The position numbers and the translations under genes are program-made. 64,000 nt of DNA from CAZWVA01 sp964636885 (GTDB lineage: Bacteria > Desulfobacterota_D > UBA1144 > Nemesobacterales > CSP1-2): contig CAZWVA010000004.1 of NCBI GenBank assembly GCA_964636885.1, positions 1-64,000 of the forward strand, in the 5' to 3' direction. Shown piece by piece: positions 8,197 to 18,300 of this stretch (positions are counted from its first letter, which is position 1; the number at the start of each line of letters is the position of its first letter). The notes under the pieces are model-generated. The model ran no database searches. It saw only the letters and a list, made by a program, of their open reading frames with translations, and was not told where the DNA came from.

Positions 8197-10630
8197 TTAA
8201 TCCCTCTCAACGACCTTGGCCACGGCGGCCACCTTCTCCCCAGGCTCAAGGTCAATGAGCTTAAGCCCCTGGGTGCCCCTTCCGTAGACGCTTATCTGGG
8301 AGGCCTCCATCCGTATTACCTTGCCGTGTGTCGTAATGAGGATAACCTGCATGTCATTTGTCACCTGAAACGCCCCGACGACGCGACCGTTTTTCTCCGT
8401 GGTTTTAATCGTCATAACGCCTTTGCCTCCCCGTCCCGTAAGGCGGTACTCAGAGACAGGGGTTCTCTTTCCATATCCCATCTCGGCAACCGTAAGGATC
8501 TGGGCGTCCTGGTTCTGGATAACCTCAAGGCTCACGACCTCATCCCCCTCATCGAGCCTTATCCCTATAACCCCGGTAGCCGTCCTCCCCATATCCCTTA
8601 CCTCCTCCTCATGAAACCTTATAGCCTGGCCGAAGCGGGTGGTAAGCAGTATCTCGTTGTTCCCGTTTGTAATGGCAGCCCCTATTAGCTCGTCACCGTC
8701 TTTCACGTTCACGGCTATTATTCCGCCTGCCCGCGGGTTTGAGTAGGCCATGAGTTCGGTCTTTTTCACTATGCCGTTTTTTGTAGCCATGGCGATGAAC
8801 TGACCCTCCCTAAACTCGCGAACCGGAAGAACAGCAGCCACCTTCTCACTAGAAGAAAGGTCTAGGAGATTAACTATGGCCTTTCCCTTGGCCGAAGGCC
8901 CTGCCTCCGGAATCTCATGGACCTTTAGCCAGTAGCACCTTCCGAGGTTGGTAAAGAAGAGGACGTAACTGTGTGTGGAAGCCACGAATATGTTCTCTAC
9001 AAAATCCGTATCCTTTGTGGTAATCCCGGTCTTCCCCTTTCCGCCTCTTCTCTGGCTCCTGTAAACGCTAAGAGGAGTGTTCTTTATGTAGCCCTCATGG
9101 GTTATCGTTACAACCATGTCCTCATCAGCAATGAGATCCTCGATTGATATGTCGNNNNNNNNNNNNNNNNATAATCTCCGTTCTCCTCTCGTCGTTGTAA
9201 CGGTTCTTTATATCCTCAAGCTCCCCAACGATAATATCTAGAATGAGCTGCTCCTTCTCCAGGATCTCCTTTAGACGCCTTACGGTTCTAATCAACTCAT
9301 CCCTTTCCTCTATTATCTTCTCCCTCTCAAGGGCGGTTAGCCTCTGGAGGCGCATATCGAGTATAGCCTGGGCCTGCCTGTCAGAGAGGGAAAGCCTCTT
9401 TATTAGCCCCTCCTTCGCCTCCTGGGGGCTTTCCGAAGCTCTAATCAGAGAGATAACCTCGTCCAGATGGTCGAGGGCGATCTTAAGACCCTCCAATATG
9501 TGAAGCCTTTCCTCGGCCTTACGAAGCTCGTACTGGGTCCTCTTGGTTACGACCTCCTTTCTATGGTCTATGAACTGGGCTATCAGGTCCTTTAGAGGAA
9601 GTATCCTCGGTTGATTTCTCACAAGGGCAAGCATTATTATCCCAAAGGAGGTGTCCATAGGGGTATGTTTGTAGAGCTGGTTCAAGACGACCTCTGAATT
9701 CTCCCCTCTCTTTACCTCCACAACGATTCTTATTCCCTCTCTATCAGATTCGTCTCGGATGTCTGAGATGGCCTTTATCTTCTCTTCCTTAACGAGCTCT
9801 GCTATCCGCTCTATGAGCTTAGCCTTATTAACCTGGAAGGGGATCTCGGTTATGATTATGCTTTCCTTTTCTCCCTTTTTCTGTTTCTCGATCCTTGCCC
9901 TTGCCCTGATCTTTATGATCCCCCTTCCCGTGGCATAGGCCTCCCTTATGGAATCCTTTCCGCATATAAAACCTCCCGTGGGAAAATCTGGTCCGGGAAG
10001 GTGTTTCATAAGCTCATCGAGAGATATAGAGGGGTTTTTTATCTGAGCTATTATAGCATCCACAAGCTCACCCAGGTTGTGGGGCGGGATATTGGTTGAC
10101 ATACCGACTGCGATCCCGGAAGAGCCGTTTAGAAGGAGGTTAGGTATCTTCGCCGGAAGAACCAGGGGTTCGACGGCGCTTCCATCGTAGTTGGGAACGA
10201 ACTCCACCGTCTCCTTTTCTATGTCGTCCAGCATCTCCCCTGCTATCCTCGCAAGCCTTACCTCCGTATAGCGCATGGCGGCAGGTGGATCTCCGTCAAT
10301 GGAGCCGAAGTTCCCCTGTCCGTCTATAAGCGGATAACGCATGGAAAAGTCCTGGGCCATTCTAACGAGCGTATCGTAGATTGCGGCATCCCCGTGGGGA
10401 TGGTACTTACCCATGACGTCTCCAACTATCCTTGCGGATTTTTTGTAGGGCTTATTCCACTCGTTTCCCAATTCGTACATGCCGTAGAGGATACGCCTGT
10501 GAACCGGCTTTAGACCGTCCCTCGCATCCGGAAGGGCGCGCCCTATTATGACGCTCATCGAGTAGCTGAGATAGGACTCCTTCATCTCGTCTTCTATGTT
10601 TACGGGGAGTATCTGTGAAGCTGTCGCCAT
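8197..10630 (-). CDS. gyrA: DNA gyrase subunit A (one gene interrupted by an assembly gap)
   Basis: Subunit A of the topoisomerase that introduces negative supercoils. The breakage-reunion domain has catalytic Tyr121 in AAMRYTEVRL. The C-terminal beta-pinwheel has the GyrA box QRRGGKG, which separates GyrA from ParC, and a second GRGGKG copy. The two visible pieces, 9125-10630 and 8197-9154, are joined by 16 Ns. The piece before the gap ends at DERRTEI and the one after begins DISIEDLIADED, so only about six residues are hidden and the gene is not split. The residue matching E. coli Ser83 is Ala82 (HPHGDAAIYD). Total length is about 810 residues. Confidence 0.95.
9155..9170. other. assembly gap inside gyrA
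   Basis: A run of 16 Ns. With 16 bases the two halves of gyrA are out of frame by one. A true length divisible by three (15 or 18) restores one frame, so the run length is an estimate. Confidence 0.95.
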
Positions 10631-10868
10631 TTAAATAGAAACCTCCTAATACCTCTATATATAAGATGCTATAGACCACAAGGGCAAGCACGGATCCATA
10701 CAAAGAGAGATATCCTCCCCTTTCTATCCGGTTTTTTTCTCTTCAGATGACGGGGGATTAATCAACGGCCTATTCGTCTCTTTTGCATTGAATCCGCGGC
10801 TAAGCAACTACAAAGAACATATAAATTCTATACGATTAGCGACCCGGTGTCAAAGAGACAAAGACGGC

Positions 10869-10896
10869 TTGCCCCTGGTTCAACTTGGGCTATACT
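10869..10896 (+). promoter_or_regulatory. candidate promoter of the PLP decarboxylase gene
   Basis: TTGCCC (10869-10874), a 16-base spacer and TATACT (10891-10896). Four and five positions match the sigma70 consensus. The gene starts at 10929 behind GAGGAA, giving a leader of about 26 bases. Confidence 0.45.
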
Positions 10897-10928
10897 TTCC
10901 CAAGACCAAGAAAAGAGGAAATGGATAG

Positions 10929-12586
10929 ATGTCTGTGCCGTACCGCAAGATCCTAGATAAGATGAGGCTCACATTCCCCCAGCCCGTAAGCAACCGGGTT
11001 CACGACTCATACATGGTGCACACGGTCATGCGGGCCCTAGACGGGGTGGACGCTCTAAAGAGCGAGCTTCCGGTACTCGGAAAGCGCGAGCCGCTGGACT
11101 ATGAGGCCGCAAGGAGGGCGCGCCTGCCCGAAGGGTCGTCGTCTTTAGAGGAGGTAACTCCACTCCTCGTAAGATACCTTGAAGGGATGACCATCTGGGG
11201 GCATCCGCGCACACAGCAAAACGTCGTGCCACCCCCTTCCATTGCATCACTTATAGGAATGATGCTTGCCGAGCTCTATAACCCGAATCTCGCCTGGGAC
11301 GAGTACAGTCACAGGGTGGCACTCGCAGAGGTAGAGGTCGCGGCCATGACCTCCGCCCTAATTGGATACGATCCCAAAGAATCATCCGGGGTATTCACGT
11401 TTGGGGGCACGGGAACCACATTCTACGGGATGAAGGTGGGAATAGAAAAGGCCATCCCCAATGCCATGGAAAACGGGGTAAGGGAGGACGCCGTTATCTT
11501 CGCAAGCGATTGTAGCCACTACTGCCGATTTAACGCCGCTGGCTGGCTTGGTCTAGGCACGAAGAACCTCATAACCATCCCCACAAACACAAGGAACGAG
11601 ATAGACATCCCGTCCTTACGCAGGGNNNNNNNNNNNNNNNNNCGGCACGCGGGGTTTTGGCAGAAGGGAGGAAGATAGCGGGCTTCATCTGCACCATGGG
11701 TACAACAGACGCCTTCGGTCTCGACGATCTGGAAGAGGTGGTAAAGCTAAGAAACGAGCTTGTAGAGGAGTTCCGATTGCCCTATTGCCCACACATACAC
11801 GCAGATGCCGTAATCGGCTGGGCGTGGTCCGTGTTTAACGATTACCCTTTTGAGGAGAACCCACTGGGCTTCCGTCCTCGTACGGTTCGAGCCCTCGCAG
11901 GGGCCTGCCACAGGATCCGGCATCTCCATCTTGCCGATTCGGTTGGCGTTGACTTCCATAAGACGGGTTTTACCCCCTACGTTTCAAGCCTTGTGCTCTT
12001 TAAAAGCAGAGACGACCTTAAACTCCTTCTGAGGAGCCAGGAGAGTATGCCATACCTATACCAGTTTGGAGAGCACCGCCCCGGGATGTATACGATGGAG
12101 ACCTCGCGGGCGGGCACGGGTGTACTTGCCGCCCTTTCAAACCTGAGGCTATTCGGAAAGGAGGGCTTTCAGGCGATCCTTGGACACATAGTAGAAATGG
12201 CGCAGCTCCTTCGCGAGCACCTTGAGGGGCATGCCTACACCACGGTGCTTAACCGGGATAACTTCGGCACCGTAACCATCTTCCGGGCTTATCCAGACGG
12301 GGTCGATACGTTTGAGATCAAGGATCAGGAGATAAACGATCCCTCCTTTCGGGACACCCTTCTTCGCCATAACGAGTATAATCGCCTCATAGCGGATTAC
12401 GTTCACAGGGAAGCGATGGAGGGAAGAGGAGTCGTCCTTTCCCTTACCGATTGTTACCGTCATACCGCATACGGGGAGCCCATTGTAGGGCTTAAATCCT
12501 TCATCCTCTCCCCATTTGTGGATGAAGAAAACGTGGAGGCGATAGTGAATAAGGTCCTTGAGGCGAGAGAGAAGGTGAGTATTTAA
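10929..12586 (+). CDS. group II pyridoxal-phosphate-dependent amino acid decarboxylase (interrupted by an assembly gap)
   Basis: The two pieces, 10929-11625 and 11643-12586, form one protein of about 550 residues. The N part has the WGHPRTQQNVVPPPS and FTFGGTGTTFYGMKVGIEKA blocks of the aspartate/glutamate/tyrosine decarboxylase family. The C part has HADAVIGWAW and the cofactor lysine in VDFHKTGF, encoded at 11960-11962. It probably removes the alpha-carboxyl group from an amino acid in the cytoplasm. The substrate is not determined by the sequence, and no antiporter or polyamine gene is adjacent. A TTG at 11657 is an internal codon. Confidence 0.85.
11626..11642. other. assembly gap inside the PLP decarboxylase gene
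   Basis: Seventeen Ns. The flanking frames agree only if the true length is a multiple of three (15 or 18), so the run is an estimate and the gene is probably intact. Confidence 0.95.
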
Positions 12587-12732
12587 GCCGATACGAATAC
12601 CACAGTTGCATTGGGTTTCATGAATAAGGAACGACGTATGCAAGCTTGAATACTGGAACTATGTATGCATAATTAAGGTTCAAGGCTCTATCCGCTTCAA
12701 AGATAACGAGTCTCGCCTTGTCACCTTGTTAG

Positions 12733-14550
12733 ATGAGAAGACCGAGAATAATCCCACTTACACTAGTCTCCTTTTTTCTTATCTTCTTTCTCCACGCAGG
12801 TTCAACCTCCGGTCAAAACGGTTCAAACTCGGTAAGGATATCAAAGGTTAAGATAAGAGGCGCAAGAGTCGTATCCAAGAAGGAGATAAAGGAGAAGATA
12901 GGAACGGAGTTTCCCTCGATCAAGCCCTGGATAAAAAGGCCCGTATTCGACGAAGAGATACTAAAAGACGACATGATCAGGATAAAAAGGCTCTATGCGA
13001 ATAACGGATATTACGATGCAATGGCGGAGTACAGTCTCAAGTACAACGAAAGGAAGGACAGGGTAGAGATCACGATAGAGATCAAAGAGGGAAAACCCGT
13101 TATCCTGAGAGAGTTGAATGTAGACATAGAAGGGAACGAAGAGGTTAGAAAAAAAATCCTTGATTCCATAGCGCTTAAAACCGACAAAGCCTTTTCCCCG
13201 ATAAAGTACCAGGAGACAAAAGGTGCAATACTAAACGTGTTATCCGAAATCGGGTATCCAAAGGCCGATGTTAAGGGAGAGGCGCTTGTAAACAGGAAGG
13301 AAAGATGGGCTAAGGTTACATTCAGAATAAAACCAGGCCCACTCTACAGGTTCGGCTCCATAAAGATAGAGGGGAATAAGAGGGTAGAGGAAGAGGTAAT
13401 CAGGCGTGAGATCACATTCGGTGAAGGAGAAATCTACTCTATAAGAAAACTGGATGATACGAGGTCTAGGGTCTTTCAACTCGATCTCTTCAGTTCAGCC
13501 CTAATCGATACGGATTTCGACGAGAGGAAAAGAACCGTAAATACCGTCATAAGGGTAAAGGAGAAGAAGCCCGGAACTGTGAAGATAGGGATAGGATACG
13601 GTACAGAGGACAGATTCAGGGGGCAAATAGTCGGGACTCAGAGAAACCTATTCGGCGGTGGAAGGAGGCTTGAGGTGTCGGGTAGGTTTTCATCTATAAC
13701 ACAAAGGGCAGAGGCGAGATTCATTCAGCCCTATCTAATCGGGAAGGACTCAGAGCTTACCGGCATATTCAGTCTGTATAGAGACGACTTCCCAAGCTTT
13801 AGCTCAGAGAACATCATAGGCACGGCGGGGGTGAGAAAGAGGCTTGCAGGCGTATTTAGCGCCTTTGGTTCTTTCAGCGCCCAACACTCCCAATTGTCGA
13901 ATATATCAAACGCGACAGAGGAATTTATAAAGGAGAGGGACTTCTTTCTAACCCTCTTTAACATCGGTCTGGAGAGAAACACAACAGACAGCATCTTTAA
14001 CCCGAAACACGGCACCGTGGCCACTATCGGCGTCGAGTCCTCCTTTGAGGCACTGGGGTCGGACGTAAACTACCTACTGGGCACGGTTGAGCTTAAGGGC
14101 TATAAGAGGCTCTTTGATAACGTTATTCTCGCAAAGAGATTCACACTGGGATTCATACAGCCCTTTGGTGATACTGATACGCTCGGTATCCCTATCTTTA
14201 AAAGGTTCTTTGCTGGCGGAAGCACGACTATGAGGGGCTTTCCCTTTAGGAAGCTCGGCCCACTCGATAGAAACGAGGACCCAGTAGGTGGCAATTCACT
14301 CCTCCTCGGTAGCGCTGAGATGAGGTTTCCAATCTACAGGGATTTTGGTGGGGTTGCCTTCCTCGACTACGGAAACGTCTACGAAAAGGGGTTCGATTTC
14401 AAACTGGGTGATATCAAGTATGCCATTGGAACGGGACTCAGGTATAACACAATAATAGGACCGCTCAGGGTGGACGTGGGATACGCCCTTAACCCGGAGC
14501 CCGGAATAGGAAGGTTTCAGTTCTTCCTAAGCATCGGACACGCGTTCTAG
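12733..14550 (+). CDS. TamA-like Omp85 outer membrane assembly protein
   Basis: 605 residues. A signal peptide (about 1-27) ends near GSTSGQ. Three POTRA-like modules follow (about 30-290), including the segment LYRFGSIKIEGNKRVEEEVI, and then a 16-strand Omp85 barrel. The barrel has TTMRGFPFRKLGP, which carries the VRGY/F-type loop motif of the superfamily, and a C-terminal Phe, the usual signal for barrel insertion. The length and three POTRA domains fit TamA better than BamA (about 800 residues, five POTRAs). A TamB-like gene follows on the same strand after 824 bases, supporting this. There is no clear ribosome site upstream of the ATG. Confidence 0.85.
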   Translation: MRRPRIIPLTLVSFFLIFFLHAGSTSGQNGSNSVRISKVKIRGARVVSKKEIKEKIGTEFPSIKPWIKRPVFDEEILKDDMIRIKRLYANNGYYDAMAEYSLKYNERKDRVEITIEIKEGKPVILRELNVDIEGNEEVRKKILDSIALKTDKAFSPIKYQETKGAILNVLSEIGYPKADVKGEALVNRKERWAKVTFRIKPGPLYRFGSIKIEGNKRVEEEVIRREITFGEGEIYSIRKLDDTRSRVFQLDLFSSALIDTDFDERKRTVNTVIRVKEKKPGTVKIGIGYGTEDRFRGQIVGTQRNLFGGGRRLEVSGRFSSITQRAEARFIQPYLIGKDSELTGIFSLYRDDFPSFSSENIIGTAGVRKRLAGVFSAFGSFSAQHSQLSNISNATEEFIKERDFFLTLFNIGLERNTTDSIFNPKHGTVATIGVESSFEALGSDVNYLLGTVELKGYKRLFDNVILAKRFTLGFIQPFGDTDTLGIPIFKRFFAGGSTTMRGFPFRKLGPLDRNEDPVGGNSLLLGSAEMRFPIYRDFGGVAFLDYGNVYEKGFDFKLGDIKYAIGTGLRYNTIIGPLRVDVGYALNPEPGIGRFQFFLSIGHAF

Positions 14551-14933
14551 GGCGGAGGGTTCCTTAATCACAGATCAATCCCGATGGGATTAGGAGTCGA
14601 AGGCGCACGATTAAGCACCCAATAGACTAACTAAAGACTGGGTTTTCAGGATCGCAGGGAACCCATCTCATTAGCGGTTTGTCTATCACGCAAGGCTATC
14701 TAAGCGGCGGGCGGATGTAGTCCTAACAAGCCGCAATCATGTACTTTTTATCGAGAACCCGATCGAGATCGAGCAAGCAAAGCCATGATGGATCTTTTCA
14801 CTACTAGACGGGAAATCCAGATTAAAAGAAAGCCGCTAGTGGAAAAAAGCCTTACTTTCGGACTAAAACAAAAGTAGTAGGGTGCTTGAAAAAGAGTAGG
14901 TTTTCCCTATATGGAAATACATCAAAGGTCTAG

Positions 14934-14962
14934 TTGACTTGGTCTTGGCAAAATGATTTGAT
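14934..14962 (+). promoter_or_regulatory. candidate promoter of the small locus at 15010
   Basis: TTGACT (14934-14939), a 17-base spacer and TTTGAT (14957-14962), which match five and four consensus positions. The predicted start near 14969 falls inside the direct repeat at 14959-14993. Confidence 0.4.
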
Positions 14963-14993
14963 AGTAAACCAGCATAGAGTGATAGCAAACCAG
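14959..14993 (+). repeat. operator-like direct repeat, 21-bp period
   Basis: TGATAGTAAACCAG (14959-14972) and TGATAGCAAACCAG (14980-14993) differ at one of 14 positions and start 21 bases apart, two helical turns. They overlap the -10 and start of the promoter candidate, the usual place for a repressor site. Confidence 0.5.
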
Positions 14994-15009
14994 AAAAGGA
15001 GATAACGGT

Positions 15010-15189
15010 ATGACTGAGAGTGTAGAATACAGAGAACCGGAGCCAACCAAGTGCGAAAAGCAGTTTTTGTACCTAGAACCCACAGGTGAATACGAAGACC
15101 CGGATCATGGAAGCGGCATCCTGGTAACGGTAATAACGTTACTAGCATGCCGCCTTCGCAGATCACCCAAAAAACGCAATCGGTATTAG
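15010..15189 (+). CDS. small hypothetical protein, 59 residues
   Basis: The frame runs from ATG 15010 to TAG 15187-15189, with AAGGAG eight bases upstream. It begins MTESVEYREPEPTKCEKQF, is acidic in its first two thirds, has a short hydrophobic stretch GILVTVITLLAC (about residues 36-47) and ends with a basic tail RLRRSPKKRNRY. That layout would suit a small membrane or membrane-associated protein. I recognise no family. Support comes from the ribosome site and upstream promoter elements. Against it, the last third lies within strong inverted repeats, so the locus could instead make a structured RNA. Confidence 0.35.
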   Translation: MTESVEYREPEPTKCEKQFLYLEPTGEYEDPDHGSGILVTVITLLACRLRRSPKKRNRY

Positions 15190-15245
15190 GTCTCCCATGG
15201 GAGAGACCTTAGGGGGAAGTCCGAGGGACATCGGACTTCTCCTAA
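15121..15245 (+). ncRNA. three consecutive hairpins, possible structured RNA or 3' end of the small transcript
   Basis: Hairpin 1 has arms CTGGTAACG (15121-15129) and CGTTACTAG (15137-15145), nine pairs with one G-U and a 7-base loop. Hairpin 2 has GGTCTCCC and GGGAGAGACC arms at 15189-15208. Hairpin 3 has TTAGG+GAAGTCCG (15209-15223) and CGGACTTC+CCTAA (15232-15245), 13 pairs with a small internal bulge and an 8-base loop. None is followed by a T tract, so they are not classical terminators. The function is not known. Confidence 0.4.
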
Positions 15246-15354
15246 CATCTACAAGTGGTCCTTCTAAGACCTTCCGACATTGGATCCATCTAATAGAGAG
15301 CCCCATCAACCGGGGATCGGATAGGTCTTTCTTCACCCCTTTGGAACCGGGTTG

Positions 15355-15363
15355 TGTTATAAT
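15355..15363 (+). promoter_or_regulatory. extended -10 promoter of the TamB-like gene
   Basis: TGTTATAAT is a perfect TATAAT (15358-15363) with the TGn extension. No good -35 lies at 17 bases, which extended -10 promoters tolerate. The start is expected near 15370, only about five bases before the ATG at 15375. Confidence 0.5.
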
Positions 15364-15374
15364 CCTTAAAGCCC

Positions 15375-18300
15375 ATGAGATCCAGGGTTCTAAAAACGAT
15401 TGGAGTTCTCCTTGCGTTATTAATACTCGCAATCCTGGCGATTTCTTTCCTTCTTCAGACCGCCTATTCGAGAAGGACCATAAAAAACCTCTTGGAGAAG
15501 GCTGTAAGTAGTGCCACAAAACAGGGGTTTACCATAGGGGAGATCGATATCGATCCCGTCCGCGGCATCTCATTAAAAGACGTTTCATTTGAGATTGATG
15601 GAGAGCCATTCGTGTCTTTTGAGGAGGCCTCGTTGAGATACTCCCCATCCCTCATGCTTACTAGTTCGATGCTCTTTAGCAAAGTGGTTCCCATAGACGA
15701 CATCTCGGTTATGGGTTTAAAGATAAACCTAGTAAAAGACGAAAGTGGAAACTGGAATTTCAGGAGAATAGGCGGAAGGAAGGAGAAAAAAGAAGAGGAA
15801 AGGGGAACGAGAGAGCCTCCGGATTGGACCTTCATTCTCCGACACTCCCTCTTTAAAGACGCCAAGATCAGGGTGGAGGATAGGATCAAAAAAAGGATTA
15901 CCGAGATCGACATAGAGGAACTCGGCTTCTCCCTCAATATGTTCAACATAACAAAGAAAATAGAGCTCAACCTAAAAAAGGCGGATCTAGTGATATCCCC
16001 TCACGGAATCGATATAAAGGGGCTTTCGGCAAAGACCGCCTATACGAGAAACGGGGTCGAGATTAAAGGCCTAGAAGCCAACCTAAATGGAGCGGAGGTG
16101 AGATTCGAGGGAAGGGCGCAGGATCTTAAGGAACCGAAGTTCGAATTTAAAGGGGCGGTCTACGGTTTCAAGATAGAAAAAGGGGTTTTAAACATAGAGG
16201 CGGAGGGTAGAGGGATCTACAAGGGCCTAGAAAACATAGACGCGGAGGCGAGGATTAAACTACCCGATTCGGAAATCATGGGGAAGAGGTTCCGGGGTTC
16301 CATTGAAAGCGTTAAGATGACGGGAACAAGATTAGAGGCGAAGGGGGGAGAGGTAAAAACCGAGTTCGGAGAGATGTCCTTTAAGGGTAGCGCCCTCTTA
16401 GATCGGATACTCAAAAAGGAGGGGGAGAACGGGTTCGACTTTAACGTATCGTTAAAGGAGGTTGGGGTTCCCGATATCATCTCCCTTATAGGGAAAAGAC
16501 CCGACGCCCTAAATAGAGGGCCAAAGGCGAGTCTTAGCGCAGACCTAGATGTGGAAGGAAGATGGAAGGAGATAGGAGAACTGGAGGCCAGGGTAAGTAT
16601 AGACAAGCTCCGGGTAAAAGGGGATAAGTTAGGGCTCCTCGATCTAAAGGGGATGATAAAGGGCACGAGATCCTATATAAGGTTCGACTTAGACTCCGAT
16701 CTAAGCGGTCTAGACCTAGCCTCTATACTTAACGACGAGAAATACTCAAGCAACATAAACTCCAGCCTCAAATTAAATGGCTCCATACCTCTAGGTGGCA
16801 ACCTACTCGACGGATTAGCCATCACCATTCAGGGAGAGGTTCTTACATCAACCGTCTTCGGCGTAAACCTCAGAAGAGGGGATATAGACGTCTCCTATAA
16901 AGACAATTGGATGGCCGTAAGGTCCCTTTATCTAACCTCAGACTCCTTTGAATTCAGGGCAAAGGAGGTGGGGGAGGTGAAAAGGGGAACGGATTTTAAA
17001 TACGAGATCTCGGTTAAAGACCTAAACCTCGTATCGAGGTTCTCATCCACCCTTGCCCTGAGGGGCTCCCTCAGGGCGGAGGGAAGGGTAAGCGGAGAGA
17101 TCAAAAACCCTAGGGTCACGGTATCTGCCATGATTTCAGATTTCGGTTATAAAAGGGACATCCGGGTTAGATCCATCGATCTAAGGGGGAGCGGTGTTAT
17201 AAGTATCGAGAACCCAGAACTCGATATAGAGGGGAACCTGATGGGGATCGAGATCCGAGATAGAGACATAGAGAGCGCGGCTCTTCGGGCAAGGGGCATG
17301 GGAAGGGAGGTAAGTGGGAATATTTCAATAATTGAAAACCGAGAAAGAAGATACGGAATCGAACTGAGGCTCACGGACATCAAAAGCGAAGAGAAAAAGG
17401 TCGCCATTCAGAGGGTCAGACTAAACCTGAAGGACAGGGTGATCGAGAATAGAGAAGCCATAAACCTAACGGTTTCCACAAAACGGCTGACCGTTAGATC
17501 CTTTAACCTCTACTACGGTGAGAATTCGATTTCAGGGGATGGGAGCATCGATTCTAGCGGCATAATAGGTGTTAATCTGGAGTTAAGGAGGATAAACCTT
17601 CTAGATATCTCTCAGGTACTCGATTTTGAAAACCCGGTAGAGGGAATCGCTTCTGGAGAGATCAACCTCAAGGGCTCCCTAGAAAACCCGCGGATAGAGA
17701 CCAGACTAAGCGCCTTAAACCTGCGATTTAGAGGGCTTAAAGGAGACAGCACAACCCTTAACCTCTCCTATCTAAATAGGGATCTCAGTCTCAACCTAGA
17801 CATAAGGGAAAAAAGTAGAGATATACTCTCCGCAGCAGGCGAAGCCAAGGTAGACCTAAACCTCAGGGAAATAGGGAAAAACCTAAAGGAGGCGACCTTT
17901 GATCTCACCCTAAGATCGAGCGGCGTCGATCTCAGTCCGCTTGCCAGCCTAAACGGGGAGATAAAAGACATACAAGGAACGGCGGTTATAGATCTAAGGG
18001 CATCTGGAAGTGTAAGGAACCCGAACGTCAACGGCGAGATTAAACTCCAAGACGTGTCCTTAAGGGTTCATTCTTTAAGAAACGAGATCAGGGTTACAAA
18101 CGGTCTTATAGAGATGCAAGGGCAAAAGGGACTGATTGGGCTTGAGGTCGGAACCGAGGGGGGAAGGGGAAGCCTGAAAGGAGATATAGACCTTGGCAGA
18201 CTATCCTACACCATAAAGGGCGATATGGATAACCTCCAGGTTGAACCCAAGGGAATCACGGCGAGGCTCTCCGGCGATATGGAGATAAAGGGGAGCTATG

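Larger units (their letters stand above)
14551..15374 (+). other. 824-bp region between the TamA-like and TamB-like genes
   Basis: The first part (14551-14930) shows no convincing gene; a weak hairpin with arms GGGTT and AACCC lies near 14640-14670. The second part contains, in order, a promoter candidate, a 21-bp-period direct repeat, a strong ribosome site with a 59-codon frame, three hairpins and an extended -10 promoter for the TamB-like gene. These are listed separately. Confidence 0.6.

Noticed and set aside
8197..10630. gyrA as two separate genes or a pseudogene
   Set aside because: The pieces join at conserved GyrA residues across a run of Ns and together give the normal length; the frame change is explained by an inexact gap size.
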